From assembly GCA_021789565.1 (NCBI GenBank), contig JAJYJL010000525.1, forward strand, positions 1-6,328: a stretch of 6,328 nucleotides of DNA, given 5' to 3'. Position numbers and translations under genes: made by a program. The notes below the pieces were generated by a model. That model was not told the DNA's origin and did not search any database. It worked only from the letters and a program-made list of their open reading frames with translations. The stretch is from Acidobacteriota bacterium (GTDB taxonomy: Bacteria; Acidobacteriota; Terriglobia; UBA7540). Numbering within the stretch: the stretch's first letter is position 1; every line of letters begins with the position of its first letter. Positions 1 to 6,326 of the stretch are shown piece after piece.

Positions 1-2
1 CT

Positions 3-281
3 TACGCTTTGTCTGTCTCGCAATGCGACCGGATGCTTTCTGAAACGTTAGAAGGTGAGCTGCAATTGCAAGAAACGAAGGAAAGCCGGTCGCGCTTACG
101 CCTTCGCCTGGGTCTGAGCGATGACACAGAATCCTCTGCGTCAGTCACCCAGGAGTCTTTTAACCTGATCTCGAGTAGCCGGGGGCCAGGGAGGCCGCCG
201 AGACATCCGGGTCAGCGTCGTCCGGTACGGGACAGAATTGGAACGGCGCAGGCCCTCATGGGCAGCGGTTTGAATGTATGA
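3..281 (+). CDS. C-terminal part of an unrecognised protein, possibly the TnsC/TniB-like ATPase tail (5' end outside window)
   Basis: This frame is open from the first bases and ends at TGA 279-281; the other two plus frames close within the first 51 nt, so the gene probably begins left of the window. The visible 90 or so residues hold no Walker A/B motif and I do not recognise a domain. They consist of a short acidic, leucine-rich stretch (ETLEGELQLQ), an alternating Arg/Leu segment, a Ser/Thr-rich linker, and a basic tail RGPGRPPRHPGQRRPVRDR (nt 180-236) whose GRP core resembles an AT-hook. The stop overlaps the tniQ start by 8 nt (ATGTATGA), indicating one operon with coupled translation. 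In Tn7-like and Tn5053-like elements the gene just before tniQ is usually the AAA+ ATPase tnsC/tniB, and TnsC-type proteins can have extended C-terminal tails that contact partners. Assigning this fragment to that family rests on position alone. A chance open frame upstream of tniQ is the alternative. Confidence 0.45.
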   Translation, partial: YALSVSQCDRMLSETLEGELQLQETKESRSRLRLRLGLSDDTESSASVTQESFNLISSSRGPGRPPRHPGQRRPVRDRIGTAQALMGSGLNV

Positions 282-2037
282 AATCTGGAATCTGAAGATC
301 CCCCTCATCCCGCCCCGAACCCGGCTGTATCCGTTGGAGCCAATCGGCCAGGGGACACCGCTCGTCGAGGGTCTCACGAGCTACATTCTCCGGTTGGCGG
401 ATGCGCATGCCGTTCCGGTTGGCGCTCTAGTCAGTCACGAGTTGGCGAATCTACGGCCGCCCGCCCGGTCCGGCGAGCCTTGGAATGATCGGCGGGAAAG
501 ACCAACATACGCGGTTCAATTAACGTCCTATGCTATCAACGGACTGGAGGAGGTCGCCTTGCGATGGGTCAGGGCACTGGAAGCCGCAACGTTACGAAGC
601 GACCTTTCCCATCTCACGCTCCTGTCCTTCGGGAAATTCCTCTGCAGTCTCCATCTATTTCGTAGGGTCAGAGCATGGTGTCCAGTCTGCCTTCAGGAGT
701 GGCGAACTACCGGCAGCACGATTTACGAACCTCTGTTATGGAGTCTCAGACTTGTGAAGGCGTGCCCGAAGCACCAGTGTTATCTTGCGGAAAGATGTCC
801 CTTTTGCCGCCGTGCAATGAGGCCTCTGACGGCGGATTCTCGTCCAGGGCGTTGCTCGCGGTGCTACCGCTGGCTCAGTGCGGTGGAGGGAAAGCCGTTC
901 TTTCAAAACGTGGTCAGTAACCCCACAAAGAACCTCCAGACTCAGCGAGCTGAATACCTCGGAGAAATGCTCGCCAGCGCGCCCCAACTTAACGGCAGAC
1001 TCTTGCGACAGAACTTTCGGCACAACCTGCGCAGGTGCGTCCACGAGCTCTTTCACGGCAACAAGGCGGCGTTTGCCAACTTCGTGAATTGCCCGCCAGG
1101 GGCCGTCGAGGACTGGGTAAGCGGAGCCACGATTCCGCGCGTCAACCGATTTCTCGAAGCGTGTGTACGGCTCGAAGTGCCAATGGTCACCTTCTTGAGG
1201 GATTGCTCCCAAGAGGAGACGATCGATTGGCGTTCACTCGCAAGCCGCATCGACCATGATCGGCCTGTGGGACGGTACTGGCGGAGGGAGGAGACTCTCC
1301 GGGCACTGGAGCCAGTATTGAGGGAGCGGCCCGCTCCCACGCTCGCGCAAGTTGCCCGGCGTTTGCGCTACAAGGGGACAGAGGGTTTGCGCAGAGTAGC
1401 TCCCGAAATCTGCAAACAAATCACGAGAAATTACCAGAATTCCTTTACTCCCGCACCGTTCCATAAAGGACCACGGCCCCGGATCTGCGATGTCACCAAA
1501 ATCGAGGCGGCCATTCGAGAATCGCTCGCTCGCAGGACGCCCGAGCCCGTTCCAAAGATTGCCGTGCGGCTCGGATACGCCCAAGCAGCACCCATACTGG
1601 TTGAGTTTCCCTCTCTATGCCGAGCCATTAACGCGAAACTCGCCGACAGAAAGCAGGACAGGCTTAAAGCGATGCGGCGAACTATTATCAAAGCTCTGGC
1701 GGAAAACCCTCCTCCACCCTTGCGCGAACTGGCTCACCGCCTGGGCTACCGCGACAAGAAGATAATCCGCCGGTACTTCCCTGAACTGAACGGAGCGCTC
1801 ATTGCGCGTCGGGAGACCCACAAACAGAGCCAGTTTCGGCTGTTGACATCAAGGCTCCAAGGCACGCTATGCGAGCAACCTCCCCCCTCCGTGGGTGAGG
1901 TCGCCCGCAGATTGAGGCTTTCCAGCAGTACCCTTTGGAGAAAGTTCCCGGACCTATCACGAAGCATCGCGGCAAGAAGTCCATGGCACCGAAAGAAGCC
2001 ATGGTTTCGCTTTAGTTTTCCTGCGACTGCCAACTGA
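274..2037 (+). CDS. tniQ: TniQ/TnsD-family target-selection protein with two zinc knuckles and a tandem HTH array
   Basis: A complete 587-aa protein. TniQ/TnsD proteins bind the target DNA (or a guide complex) and recruit the TnsC ATPase and transposase to it. Seen in the sequence: the family N-terminus PPRTRLYPLEPIGQGTPLVE (13-32) followed by LTSYILRLADAH (34-45); zinc ligands C136-x2-C139, C164-x2-H167, C175-x2-C178 and C194-x2-C197; an XRE-like HTH at about 250-310 (NKAAFANF...VEDWVSG...); then four related modules at about 341-390, 409-458, 466-513 and 522-568, each reading roughly 'PPP-L-E-hA-RRLGY....hhR-FPEL..AI'. The anchoring alanine is A361, A430, A487 and A544, giving spacings of 69, 57 and 57. 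The protein is longer than short TniQ proteins of about 400 aa and than TnsD of about 510 aa because of this array, and it ends in a basic tail. The ATG at 274 puts PPRTRLY near the N-terminus as in the family; no strong Shine-Dalgarno is visible, consistent with coupling to the overlapping upstream gene. The array probably supplies site-specific target recognition like the C-terminal half of TnsD; that role is inferred. Confidence 0.9.
   Translation: MYEIWNLKIPLIPPRTRLYPLEPIGQGTPLVEGLTSYILRLADAHAVPVGALVSHELANLRPPARSGEPWNDRRERPTYAVQLTSYAINGLEEVALRWVRALEAATLRSDLSHLTLLSFGKFLCSLHLFRRVRAWCPVCLQEWRTTGSTIYEPLLWSLRLVKACPKHQCYLAERCPFCRRAMRPLTADSRPGRCSRCYRWLSAVEGKPFFQNVVSNPTKNLQTQRAEYLGEMLASAPQLNGRLLRQNFRHNLRRCVHELFHGNKAAFANFVNCPPGAVEDWVSGATIPRVNRFLEACVRLEVPMVTFLRDCSQEETIDWRSLASRIDHDRPVGRYWRREETLRALEPVLRERPAPTLAQVARRLRYKGTEGLRRVAPEICKQITRNYQNSFTPAPFHKGPRPRICDVTKIEAAIRESLARRTPEPVPKIAVRLGYAQAAPILVEFPSLCRAINAKLADRKQDRLKAMRRTIIKALAENPPPPLRELAHRLGYRDKKIIRRYFPELNGALIARRETHKQSQFRLLTSRLQGTLCEQPPPSVGEVARRLRLSSSTLWRKFPDLSRSIAARSPWHRKKPWFRFSFPATAN
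1294..1977 (+). repeat. Four diverged tandem HTH modules encoded in the 3' part of tniQ
   Basis: Residues 341-568 of TniQ contain four copies of an HTH unit. Shared landmarks are a proline-rich cap (RPAPTL, TPEPVP, NPPPPL, QPPPSV), the first helices with A-RRL-Y/L (QVARRLRY, KIAVRLGY, ELAHRLGY, EVARRLRL), and the last helix (RRVAPEICKQI, VEFPSLCRAI, RYFPELNGAL, RKFPDLSRSI). Copies 2, 3 and 4 have an exact 57-residue (171-nt) period; copy 1 is separated from copy 2 by 12 extra residues rich in Pro, Phe and His. The DNA of the copies is strongly diverged, so the duplication is old and the protein pattern appears to have been kept by selection. Confidence 0.8.
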
Positions 2038-2184
2038 TCGCCCCAACGGCTCGTATCAACCTTCTTTAACCAACAAGCTGTTAACCAAAACCAGTGTTGA
2101 CGGGGCGACCGTCTTTTGGAAATGCCGTAATCTTCGCCCAACCCCACGCTTTTGGAACCATAAAGTGGCCGCGGCGGACAAGTT
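2038..2184. other. Non-coding spacer after tniQ; possible right end of the mobile element
   Basis: No convincing gene lies here. The short frames lack recognisable similarity, and the frame of the following IclR ORF is closed by TAA at 2161. The segment holds a direct repeat TTAACCAA at 2066-2073 and 2081-2088 (15 bp apart) and a second direct repeat CTTTTGGAA at 2113-2121 and 2149-2157 (36 bp apart). It ends in the left arm and loop of a perfect inverted repeat. Short repeated boxes next to the last gene are what the transposase-binding end of a Tn7-like element looks like, and the next ORF is a truncated chromosomal-type gene, so the element boundary is plausibly here. The opposite end is not in the window, so terminal repeats and the target-site duplication cannot be confirmed. 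Confidence 0.3.
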
Positions 2185-2194
2185 ATGGTTCCAA
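2152..2194. repeat. Perfect 12-bp inverted repeat with 19-nt loop
   Basis: TTGGAACCATAA (2152-2163) is matched exactly by its reverse complement TTATGGTTCCAA (2183-2194). The loop contains the 8-bp palindrome GCCGCGGC (2168-2175), nearly centred on the same axis. There is no T-run after either arm, so it is not a classical intrinsic terminator. The half-site contains GGAAC/GTTCC, loosely like the GGAAA/TTTCC half-sites of several IclR-family operators. The right arm overlaps the ATG (2185) of the IclR-type ORF. It could be a protein-binding site, an RNA hairpin or a mobile-element end structure. Confidence 0.55.
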
Positions 2195-2736
2195 TTACAA
2201 ACCTCGGCATGCTCCGAAGAACAGGAATCCGATTCTGCCGGAACCTTCGAAGCAAGTGCGGCGAAACTACCACTCTAGCTTGCATGTTTGGAGACTACAT
2301 CCGGGTTGTTAACGTGTTTGAAAGCCCGCAGCATATTAAGATGTCCAACTATGTAGGCAGAATCCTGCAGCCATTCGCTTCATCGCTGGGGAAAGCGATT
2401 GCAGCGTTCCAAGACGAATCACAGGTGCAAACACTTCTTGATGTTTATGGAGTTTTTCGATTGACCAAACACACGCTGGTTGATCAACTCGCAATCCGAA
2501 ATGAATTTGCGATCGTCAGGAAGCAAGGCTACGCGGAAGACAATGAGGAAACAGTGGAAGGAGGGTATTGCATTGGCGCTCCAATTTACGCTCCTGATAA
2601 GAAAGTTGTAGCCGCGATCAGCGTATCGTCGCCGAAGTTCCGGGTCTCGCCAAAGCTCATGGAGGAACTCCCTATGATGGTTAAAGAAGCAGCCGCCGAA
2701 ATTACGGTCGAATTAAAGTCGAAACCACAATCCTGA
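2185..2736 (+). CDS. IclR-family effector-binding domain protein lacking the N-terminal HTH (probable remnant)
   Basis: The 183-aa ORF matches the C-terminal ligand-binding half of IclR regulators. Landmarks: CGETTTLA (25-32), VNVFESPQHIKM (42-53), YVGRILQPFASSLGKAIAAF (56-75), the core LVDQLAIRNEFAIVRKQGYA (98-117) with EGGYCIGAPIYA (125-136), then VVAAISVSSPKFR (141-153), and a final amphipathic helix. Intact IclR proteins are about 250 aa with a winged HTH in the first 75 or so residues. Here nothing resembling that HTH is found upstream in any plus frame, and the frame is closed at 2161. The ATG at 2185 is the first in-frame start but has only a weak purine stretch (GGCGGA) before it, and it sits inside an inverted repeat. 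Without a DNA-binding domain it cannot act as a conventional repressor; it may be a decayed gene or, less likely, a stand-alone effector sensor. Its codons look more AT-rich than tniQ. It converges with the carbohydrate genes, which it may once have regulated; IclR members often respond to sugar acids and aromatic acids. Confidence 0.8.
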   Translation: MVPITNLGMLRRTGIRFCRNLRSKCGETTTLACMFGDYIRVVNVFESPQHIKMSNYVGRILQPFASSLGKAIAAFQDESQVQTLLDVYGVFRLTKHTLVDQLAIRNEFAIVRKQGYAEDNEETVEGGYCIGAPIYAPDKKVVAAISVSSPKFRVSPKLMEELPMMVKEAAAEITVELKSKPQS

Positions 2737-2764
2737 TTCTCAACCCGAACGATGGCTTTGAGAA
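2737..2764. terminator. Weak hairpin between the convergent iclR remnant and glycoside-hydrolase-like gene
   Basis: TTCTCAA (2737-2743) and TTGAGAA (2758-2764) form a 7-bp stem immediately after the IclR stop codon, with a possible inner CC/GG pairing. The location between convergent genes suits a bidirectional terminator, but the stem is AT-rich and no T-tract follows, so the call is tentative. Confidence 0.22.
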
Positions 2765-2813
2765 CGTTCCCCTCCAAACCTGCCCCCAAGCATCAGAAAG
2801 AGCAAACGCTTGT

Positions 2814-4115
2814 TCACATGCCGCTTTTTTGTGCGTCGGTAAAGTCTCTTCCCGTCTGCCAGGTACTCGCCCACTTACGGCTTGTCGAAAACACCTTCAC
2901 TTCCTGCGGCATCAATCGCGTGATAAATTCGCCCTGACTCACTGTGTCATTCTCGTTGCCGTAAAGCTGTTTCAACTGCCGGCCGTTAAGTCCCTCCAAA
3001 CCTTCGACTTCCACTCCCAAGTGAGAGTGCTTATCCTCATTCACCAGGGCAATGAACCAGTCTGAACCAGAGCGTCGCGCCAGCCAGCGAACTCCTCGCT
3101 GTCCGGCCCGCATTCGGCCCTTGGACTCCGTCAGTTTAACGTGTACGCTCGTCTCCTCCGCCGCTGTGAGAAAGGGTTCTAATTTTGCCAGTTCACTTGT
3201 CATAGCATAAATGGAGTCGCGAAAATGGGCTCCCGTCGCGCTCAAGGGGAGGTAGTCGGTTCCCCAATATAAGACACCCTTGGCCCCGTTCGTAATCGCA
3301 GCGTAGGCCATCAATCGTGTTTCAGAAAAGGAGGGGAATGCCACTTCTTCGGTCATGCCTGGGAGATCCCCCCAGGCAAAACCTTGCAACACCATCCACA
3401 CAGGCCGGTTTTCTCCAATGCTCAAATACCGATTTGTGAAGTCAGCAATTGAACTTGGTGGGTACATCGGGTGCTTGCCAGCATGAATTGGATAAATATC
3501 ACAGCCAATGATATCAACGTGGTCGATATATTCGCGAATGAACTTCATGTCACTCCGCGCAGCTTCATTCATCCAGACCGGACGGTGGTTGTTATCGAGA
3601 CTTCGCACCAAGCGGATATTCTTAATCAACTGAGGGATGAGCTTGTTAGCTTGTTCTCGAGCATACTTGACGGCCTCCGGAGTTTGCAGCCACCACTCGC
3701 CGGGGGTCTTGTAGATGCCCCTCCGGTACAGGCTGCTGCCAGCCGTGAAGTTCCATACAAACTCATCAGGTCCCTCCCAAACAGCCAACGCCGGACTATC
3801 CTTGTCAGCTTCGACCATCTGCCGGATCTTCTCTTGATCAGCCTGTTGCAATGGCAACGGGACCCATCCCATCATCCCTGCCGCCTTCGCCCGGTCCAGA
3901 TCTTTTTTGTTACTGCATTGGACGAGGTTAATGCCGGCCTTCGCCATGGTTTCGAGCTCCGCATCGGTTTTCGGCATCTCATAAATTCCTATGGGAAATA
4001 CCGCATGGCCGTCTTTCACAAGGAACCCGTTCACCATCCCGTGCTGGCTTGCCCCCGCACCAAACGCCACCGCAAGCCCCGTCAACATTGCCGCAAGCAG
4101 CAATATCCGTTTCAT
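2814..4115 (-). CDS. Secreted TIM-barrel glycoside-hydrolase-like protein
   Basis: A 433-aa protein with a signal peptide (MKRILLLAAMLTGLAVAFGA, then GASQHG), so it is probably exported. The ATG at 4115 was chosen over an upstream one at 4145 because it gives a proper signal peptide and has GGGAGG 5 nt before it. The body looks like a clan-A-type (beta/alpha)8 fold: start VFPIGIYEMPKTDAEL (39-54) then AGINLVQC (60-67); a beta-4-like WEGPDE (113-118), whose E118 is a candidate acid/base; HRPVWMNEAA (177-186); VDIIGCDIYPI (200-210); PVWMVLQGFAWG (238-249); and a beta-8-like NGAKGVLYWGTDY (276-288). A C-terminal beta-sandwich-like part follows (about 320-412: WLARRSGSDWFIALVNE and a closing MPQEVKVF). 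Such modules occur in proteins annotated only as putative glycoside hydrolases; I cannot assign a GH family or substrate. At the beta-7 position I see Gln (Q244), not the usual Glu nucleophile, so activity is uncertain. It is second in a probable operon after the beta-helix protein, which suggests joint action on a polysaccharide. Confidence 0.72.
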   Translation of the reverse strand: MKRILLLAAMLTGLAVAFGAGASQHGMVNGFLVKDGHAVFPIGIYEMPKTDAELETMAKAGINLVQCSNKKDLDRAKAAGMMGWVPLPLQQADQEKIRQMVEADKDSPALAVWEGPDEFVWNFTAGSSLYRRGIYKTPGEWWLQTPEAVKYAREQANKLIPQLIKNIRLVRSLDNNHRPVWMNEAARSDMKFIREYIDHVDIIGCDIYPIHAGKHPMYPPSSIADFTNRYLSIGENRPVWMVLQGFAWGDLPGMTEEVAFPSFSETRLMAYAAITNGAKGVLYWGTDYLPLSATGAHFRDSIYAMTSELAKLEPFLTAAEETSVHVKLTESKGRMRAGQRGVRWLARRSGSDWFIALVNEDKHSHLGVEVEGLEGLNGRQLKQLYGNENDTVSQGEFITRLMPQEVKVFSTSRKWASTWQTGRDFTDAQKSGM

Positions 4116-4223
4116 GCCAACCTCCCTTTTATCGCGAGCTGCCAAATATCGGTCTAACGTAATGCGCCGCTTCCAAGAAACGGGATCACTTCCTTTTTGG
4201 GCTTGTGGCTTTCGCCCAGCAAA
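4116..4223 (-). other. 108-nt spacer between the two secreted-protein genes
   Basis: Apart from the ribosome binding site, this gap holds a 5-bp stem (TGGGC at 4198-4202 with GCCCA at 4214-4218) just after the stop of the upstream gene. On the minus strand it is followed by A residues rather than T, so it is not an intrinsic terminator. No convincing -35/-10 pair is seen. Co-transcription of the two genes is likely but not proven by the spacing. Confidence 0.35.
4121..4130 (-). promoter_or_regulatory. Strong Shine-Dalgarno of the glycoside-hydrolase-like gene
   Basis: Read on the minus strand the sequence is AAAAGGGAGG followed by TTGGC and ATG (start at 4115). The GGGAGG core lies 5 nt from the start codon and fixes it, excluding the in-frame ATG 30 nt upstream, which would place charged residues ahead of the signal peptide. 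Confidence 0.75.
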
Positions 4224-6326
4224 TTACCTTCCAACCCTTATCCCGGGTCCGACCTGATCCAGCTTGAACGGCTTGAAGCCCAACTTGAACGCGGGAGAAC
4301 TCGGAAGCAGCGTGAAGTCATCGCGCGCCGGATCGCGGAACTGGGGATTGGCAATCAGCGAATGCACATCCTGGCCTCGCGCTTGCCATTGCTTAAGCGT
4401 CCACTTTGCAAAGCGCAGCGTACCACCTCCCAAACGGTAGTAGAGGTTGTCATCGAACTTGTAATGATTGTCGTCCCACGCACCCCCCAGCAGCCTCCCA
4501 TCCTTTCCGTTCCGCCAGTAAACAATGTTGTGCTCGAATGTGAAGCTGAGGTGATTCTCATTGTTCGAGCGGAAGATCTGAGAGCGGCCGGGGTTCCCAA
4601 AAGCAAAAATATTGTTGCGGACGGTGTTGTTCTCCCCGTAGTGCTGGAGAAACCCACCATCCTCGGTGCGATAGACGAGGTTGTTTTCGATGAGGATATC
4701 ACTCGACCCTTCGTCGGTATAAATTCCCCAGCCCCCGTACCCTTTCTCGTAGCGGGTGATATCGTGGCAGATATTGTTCCTCTCAACTGTGCCCGGCTGG
4801 ATGCCAAGCGTATAGATGCAGCCCATGTCACTCAGCATGCCGCGGCCAATATCATGAATATTGTTAAACTCGATCACGTTGCCATGCGCCGCGCTGGGGC
4901 CGTAACCCCATGTCCAACCCGCTGAAACCCCCGAATAGAACGTATCGTTGATTTCATTATGGGCAACCGTATTGTCACTCGACTGCCCAATCCAGACGCC
5001 CACCGCCGGCGCATAAACAATGCCCAGATCATGAATGTGGTTGTCTCGGACAATATTTCCCTCGGTGGCCTCCCTTTCCGACGGGGGAATTTTCGGGTCG
5101 CCGAGCTTGACGCCTCCGCCACCGAGGTCCGTCATCTCGCATCCAATCACTTGGTTATATTTCGATCCGCGGTGGAACTCCACGGCATACTGGCCAAGAT
5201 GTTCAAGCCGGCATCGCTCAATGATGCAGCGATGCGCGCCTTCTCCCTCAACTGCCGCGGGAATGTCATACGACGCTTGCAGGTCAGCATAGCCTTTTTG
5301 CGCTAACGACCAGTCGGCGTAAGCCAGGGTCAAGCCGCGCAGCACAATGTCATGAACCGTATTCCCTGCCTCAGGGTCGCCTTGGAAATGGACGAGAGTT
5401 GTGAGGCGGGGCGCCACCACTTCCGTGCGTCTCAGGTTTTCGCCCGGCATTGGCCAATAGTAAAGGACTCCCGTACACCGGCTGAGGTACCATTCACCCG
5501 GCTCATCAAGCGCGTCAAGCGTGTTTTCAATCCAATACCGCGAGTTCGCAGAAGTGGCGTATGGTTGGCACGCGTCCGAAAGGGTCACCGTATGGGAAGC
5601 CGTATCCACGTGAGCGATATGCAGCCGGTACTCGCCCCAGTGCGCCAAGCCGATGAGTTCCACATCCGGGTCTTTTGCCCAAGCCGCGTTAATGTCACCT
5701 TCGTGATAAGTAAACCGCGCCGGCGTTTGCAATACGATTTTGCCCACAACATGGTAGAAGCCAGAGTTCGGCAAGCGCGCCCGCCGGCGGCGAACTCCGT
5801 TCACAAAAAGCTCGCGAAAATACCACTGTCCTTCGCGCACCGCCGCGATCTTCGCCGCCCACAAGTGTCCCCGCGCGGCGGGAACGCCCGCGTCGGGCGC
5901 GCGCTTCCAGCCAGCAATCTTGCGTCCGCCGCTTAAAACAGGCGTCTCGTGGTGATAGGCAGCGTAGGTTATAGGCGAGTCCTTTGTCCCGGAATCATTA
6001 GGGGCAAAGACCAGCGGCCGGGCAAGCTCATAGAGCCCGCCGCGCACATAGACCCGCACAGGTCCGCCGGAATTCCCTTTTAACTTAAGCTCCCGGATAG
6101 CATCGCGAGCGCGAGCAAGAGTCCGGAACGGCCCGTCAGTCCGGGTAGAATTCGGCGCGGAAAATCTTCCAGACCATGAGTCCCTACCCCGGGTCGAGAC
6201 ATAAAACACTTGTTCCTCTCCGCTAGCTACAACGCGCCTGGCACGGGCAGCCAACATTATGACCGCCTGTCCCTGCATCCCTATCGCGAAGAGAGCCACC
6301 GCGAAAAACAACAAGAGCCTTCTCAT
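4224..6326 (-). CDS. Secreted right-handed parallel beta-helix protein, GH141-like carbohydrate-active enzyme
   Basis: A 700-aa protein whose ATG lies 2 nt from the window edge, so its ribosome site is not visible; the start is supported by a good signal peptide (MRRLLLFFAVALFAIGMQGQA). The mature N-terminus has the hallmark FYVSTRGRDSWSG (41-53), then DGPFRTLARARDAIRELK (64-81), VRGGLYEL (94-101), NDSGTKDSPITYAAY (110-124) and PVLSGGRKIAGW (129-140), as in the large beta-helix family that includes GH141. A beta-sandwich-like insert runs to about 310. Repeated coils follow from about 325 to 610, with recurring asparagine ladders such as NHIHDLG (429-435), NEINDTF (457-463), NNIHDIG (488-494), NNICHDI (517-523) and NNLVYRT (548-554). 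Conserved acidic motifs SDMGCIYTLG (499-508) and GWGIYTDEGSSD (532-543) are the likely active-site area. The end has NPQFRDP (660-666) and SPAFKLGFKP (677-686), typical closing motifs of the family. GH141 members described so far cleave plant cell-wall glycans (fucose- and xylan-linked); the substrate here is unknown. First gene of a probable operon with the downstream glycoside-hydrolase-like protein. Confidence 0.85.
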   Translation of the reverse strand: MRRLLLFFAVALFAIGMQGQAVIMLAARARRVVASGEEQVFYVSTRGRDSWSGRFSAPNSTRTDGPFRTLARARDAIRELKLKGNSGGPVRVYVRGGLYELARPLVFAPNDSGTKDSPITYAAYHHETPVLSGGRKIAGWKRAPDAGVPAARGHLWAAKIAAVREGQWYFRELFVNGVRRRRARLPNSGFYHVVGKIVLQTPARFTYHEGDINAAWAKDPDVELIGLAHWGEYRLHIAHVDTASHTVTLSDACQPYATSANSRYWIENTLDALDEPGEWYLSRCTGVLYYWPMPGENLRRTEVVAPRLTTLVHFQGDPEAGNTVHDIVLRGLTLAYADWSLAQKGYADLQASYDIPAAVEGEGAHRCIIERCRLEHLGQYAVEFHRGSKYNQVIGCEMTDLGGGGVKLGDPKIPPSEREATEGNIVRDNHIHDLGIVYAPAVGVWIGQSSDNTVAHNEINDTFYSGVSAGWTWGYGPSAAHGNVIEFNNIHDIGRGMLSDMGCIYTLGIQPGTVERNNICHDITRYEKGYGGWGIYTDEGSSDILIENNLVYRTEDGGFLQHYGENNTVRNNIFAFGNPGRSQIFRSNNENHLSFTFEHNIVYWRNGKDGRLLGGAWDDNHYKFDDNLYYRLGGGTLRFAKWTLKQWQARGQDVHSLIANPQFRDPARDDFTLLPSSPAFKLGFKPFKLDQVGPGIRVGR

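Noticed and set aside
2173..2181. GGCGGACAA, which resembles part of the left terminus of Tn7
   Set aside because: Only nine bases match, the orientation is that of a left end rather than the right end expected after tniQ, and no TGT terminus precedes it.
1746..2285. Minus-strand open frame (179 codons) spanning the tniQ 3' end and the spacer
   Set aside because: Overlaps the conserved HTH repeats of TniQ in antisense; no start context and no recognisable domain.
2094..2312. Plus-strand GTG-start frame that might encode the missing HTH of the IclR regulator
   Set aside because: The translation shows no winged-HTH pattern, and it overlaps the IclR frame without a plausible single frameshift that would restore a full-length regulator.
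3471..4157. Plus-strand open frame (228 codons) opposite the glycoside-hydrolase-like gene
   Set aside because: Antisense to a gene with a signal peptide, strong Shine-Dalgarno and fold motifs; the translation resembles no protein family I know.
4198..4218. Hairpin after the beta-helix gene as an intrinsic terminator
   Set aside because: The stem is only 5 bp and is followed by A residues on the transcribed strand rather than a U-run.
4197..4925. Long plus-strand open frame (242 codons) opposite the beta-helix gene
   Set aside because: It is antisense to a well-supported family member; its Val/Ile-rich low-complexity translation is the mirror of Asn/Asp ladders in the beta-helix, and no ribosome site or similarity is seen.
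5352..5936. Plus-strand open frame (194 codons) opposite the N-terminal part of the beta-helix gene
   Set aside because: A shadow of a GC-rich coding region; no recognisable motif.
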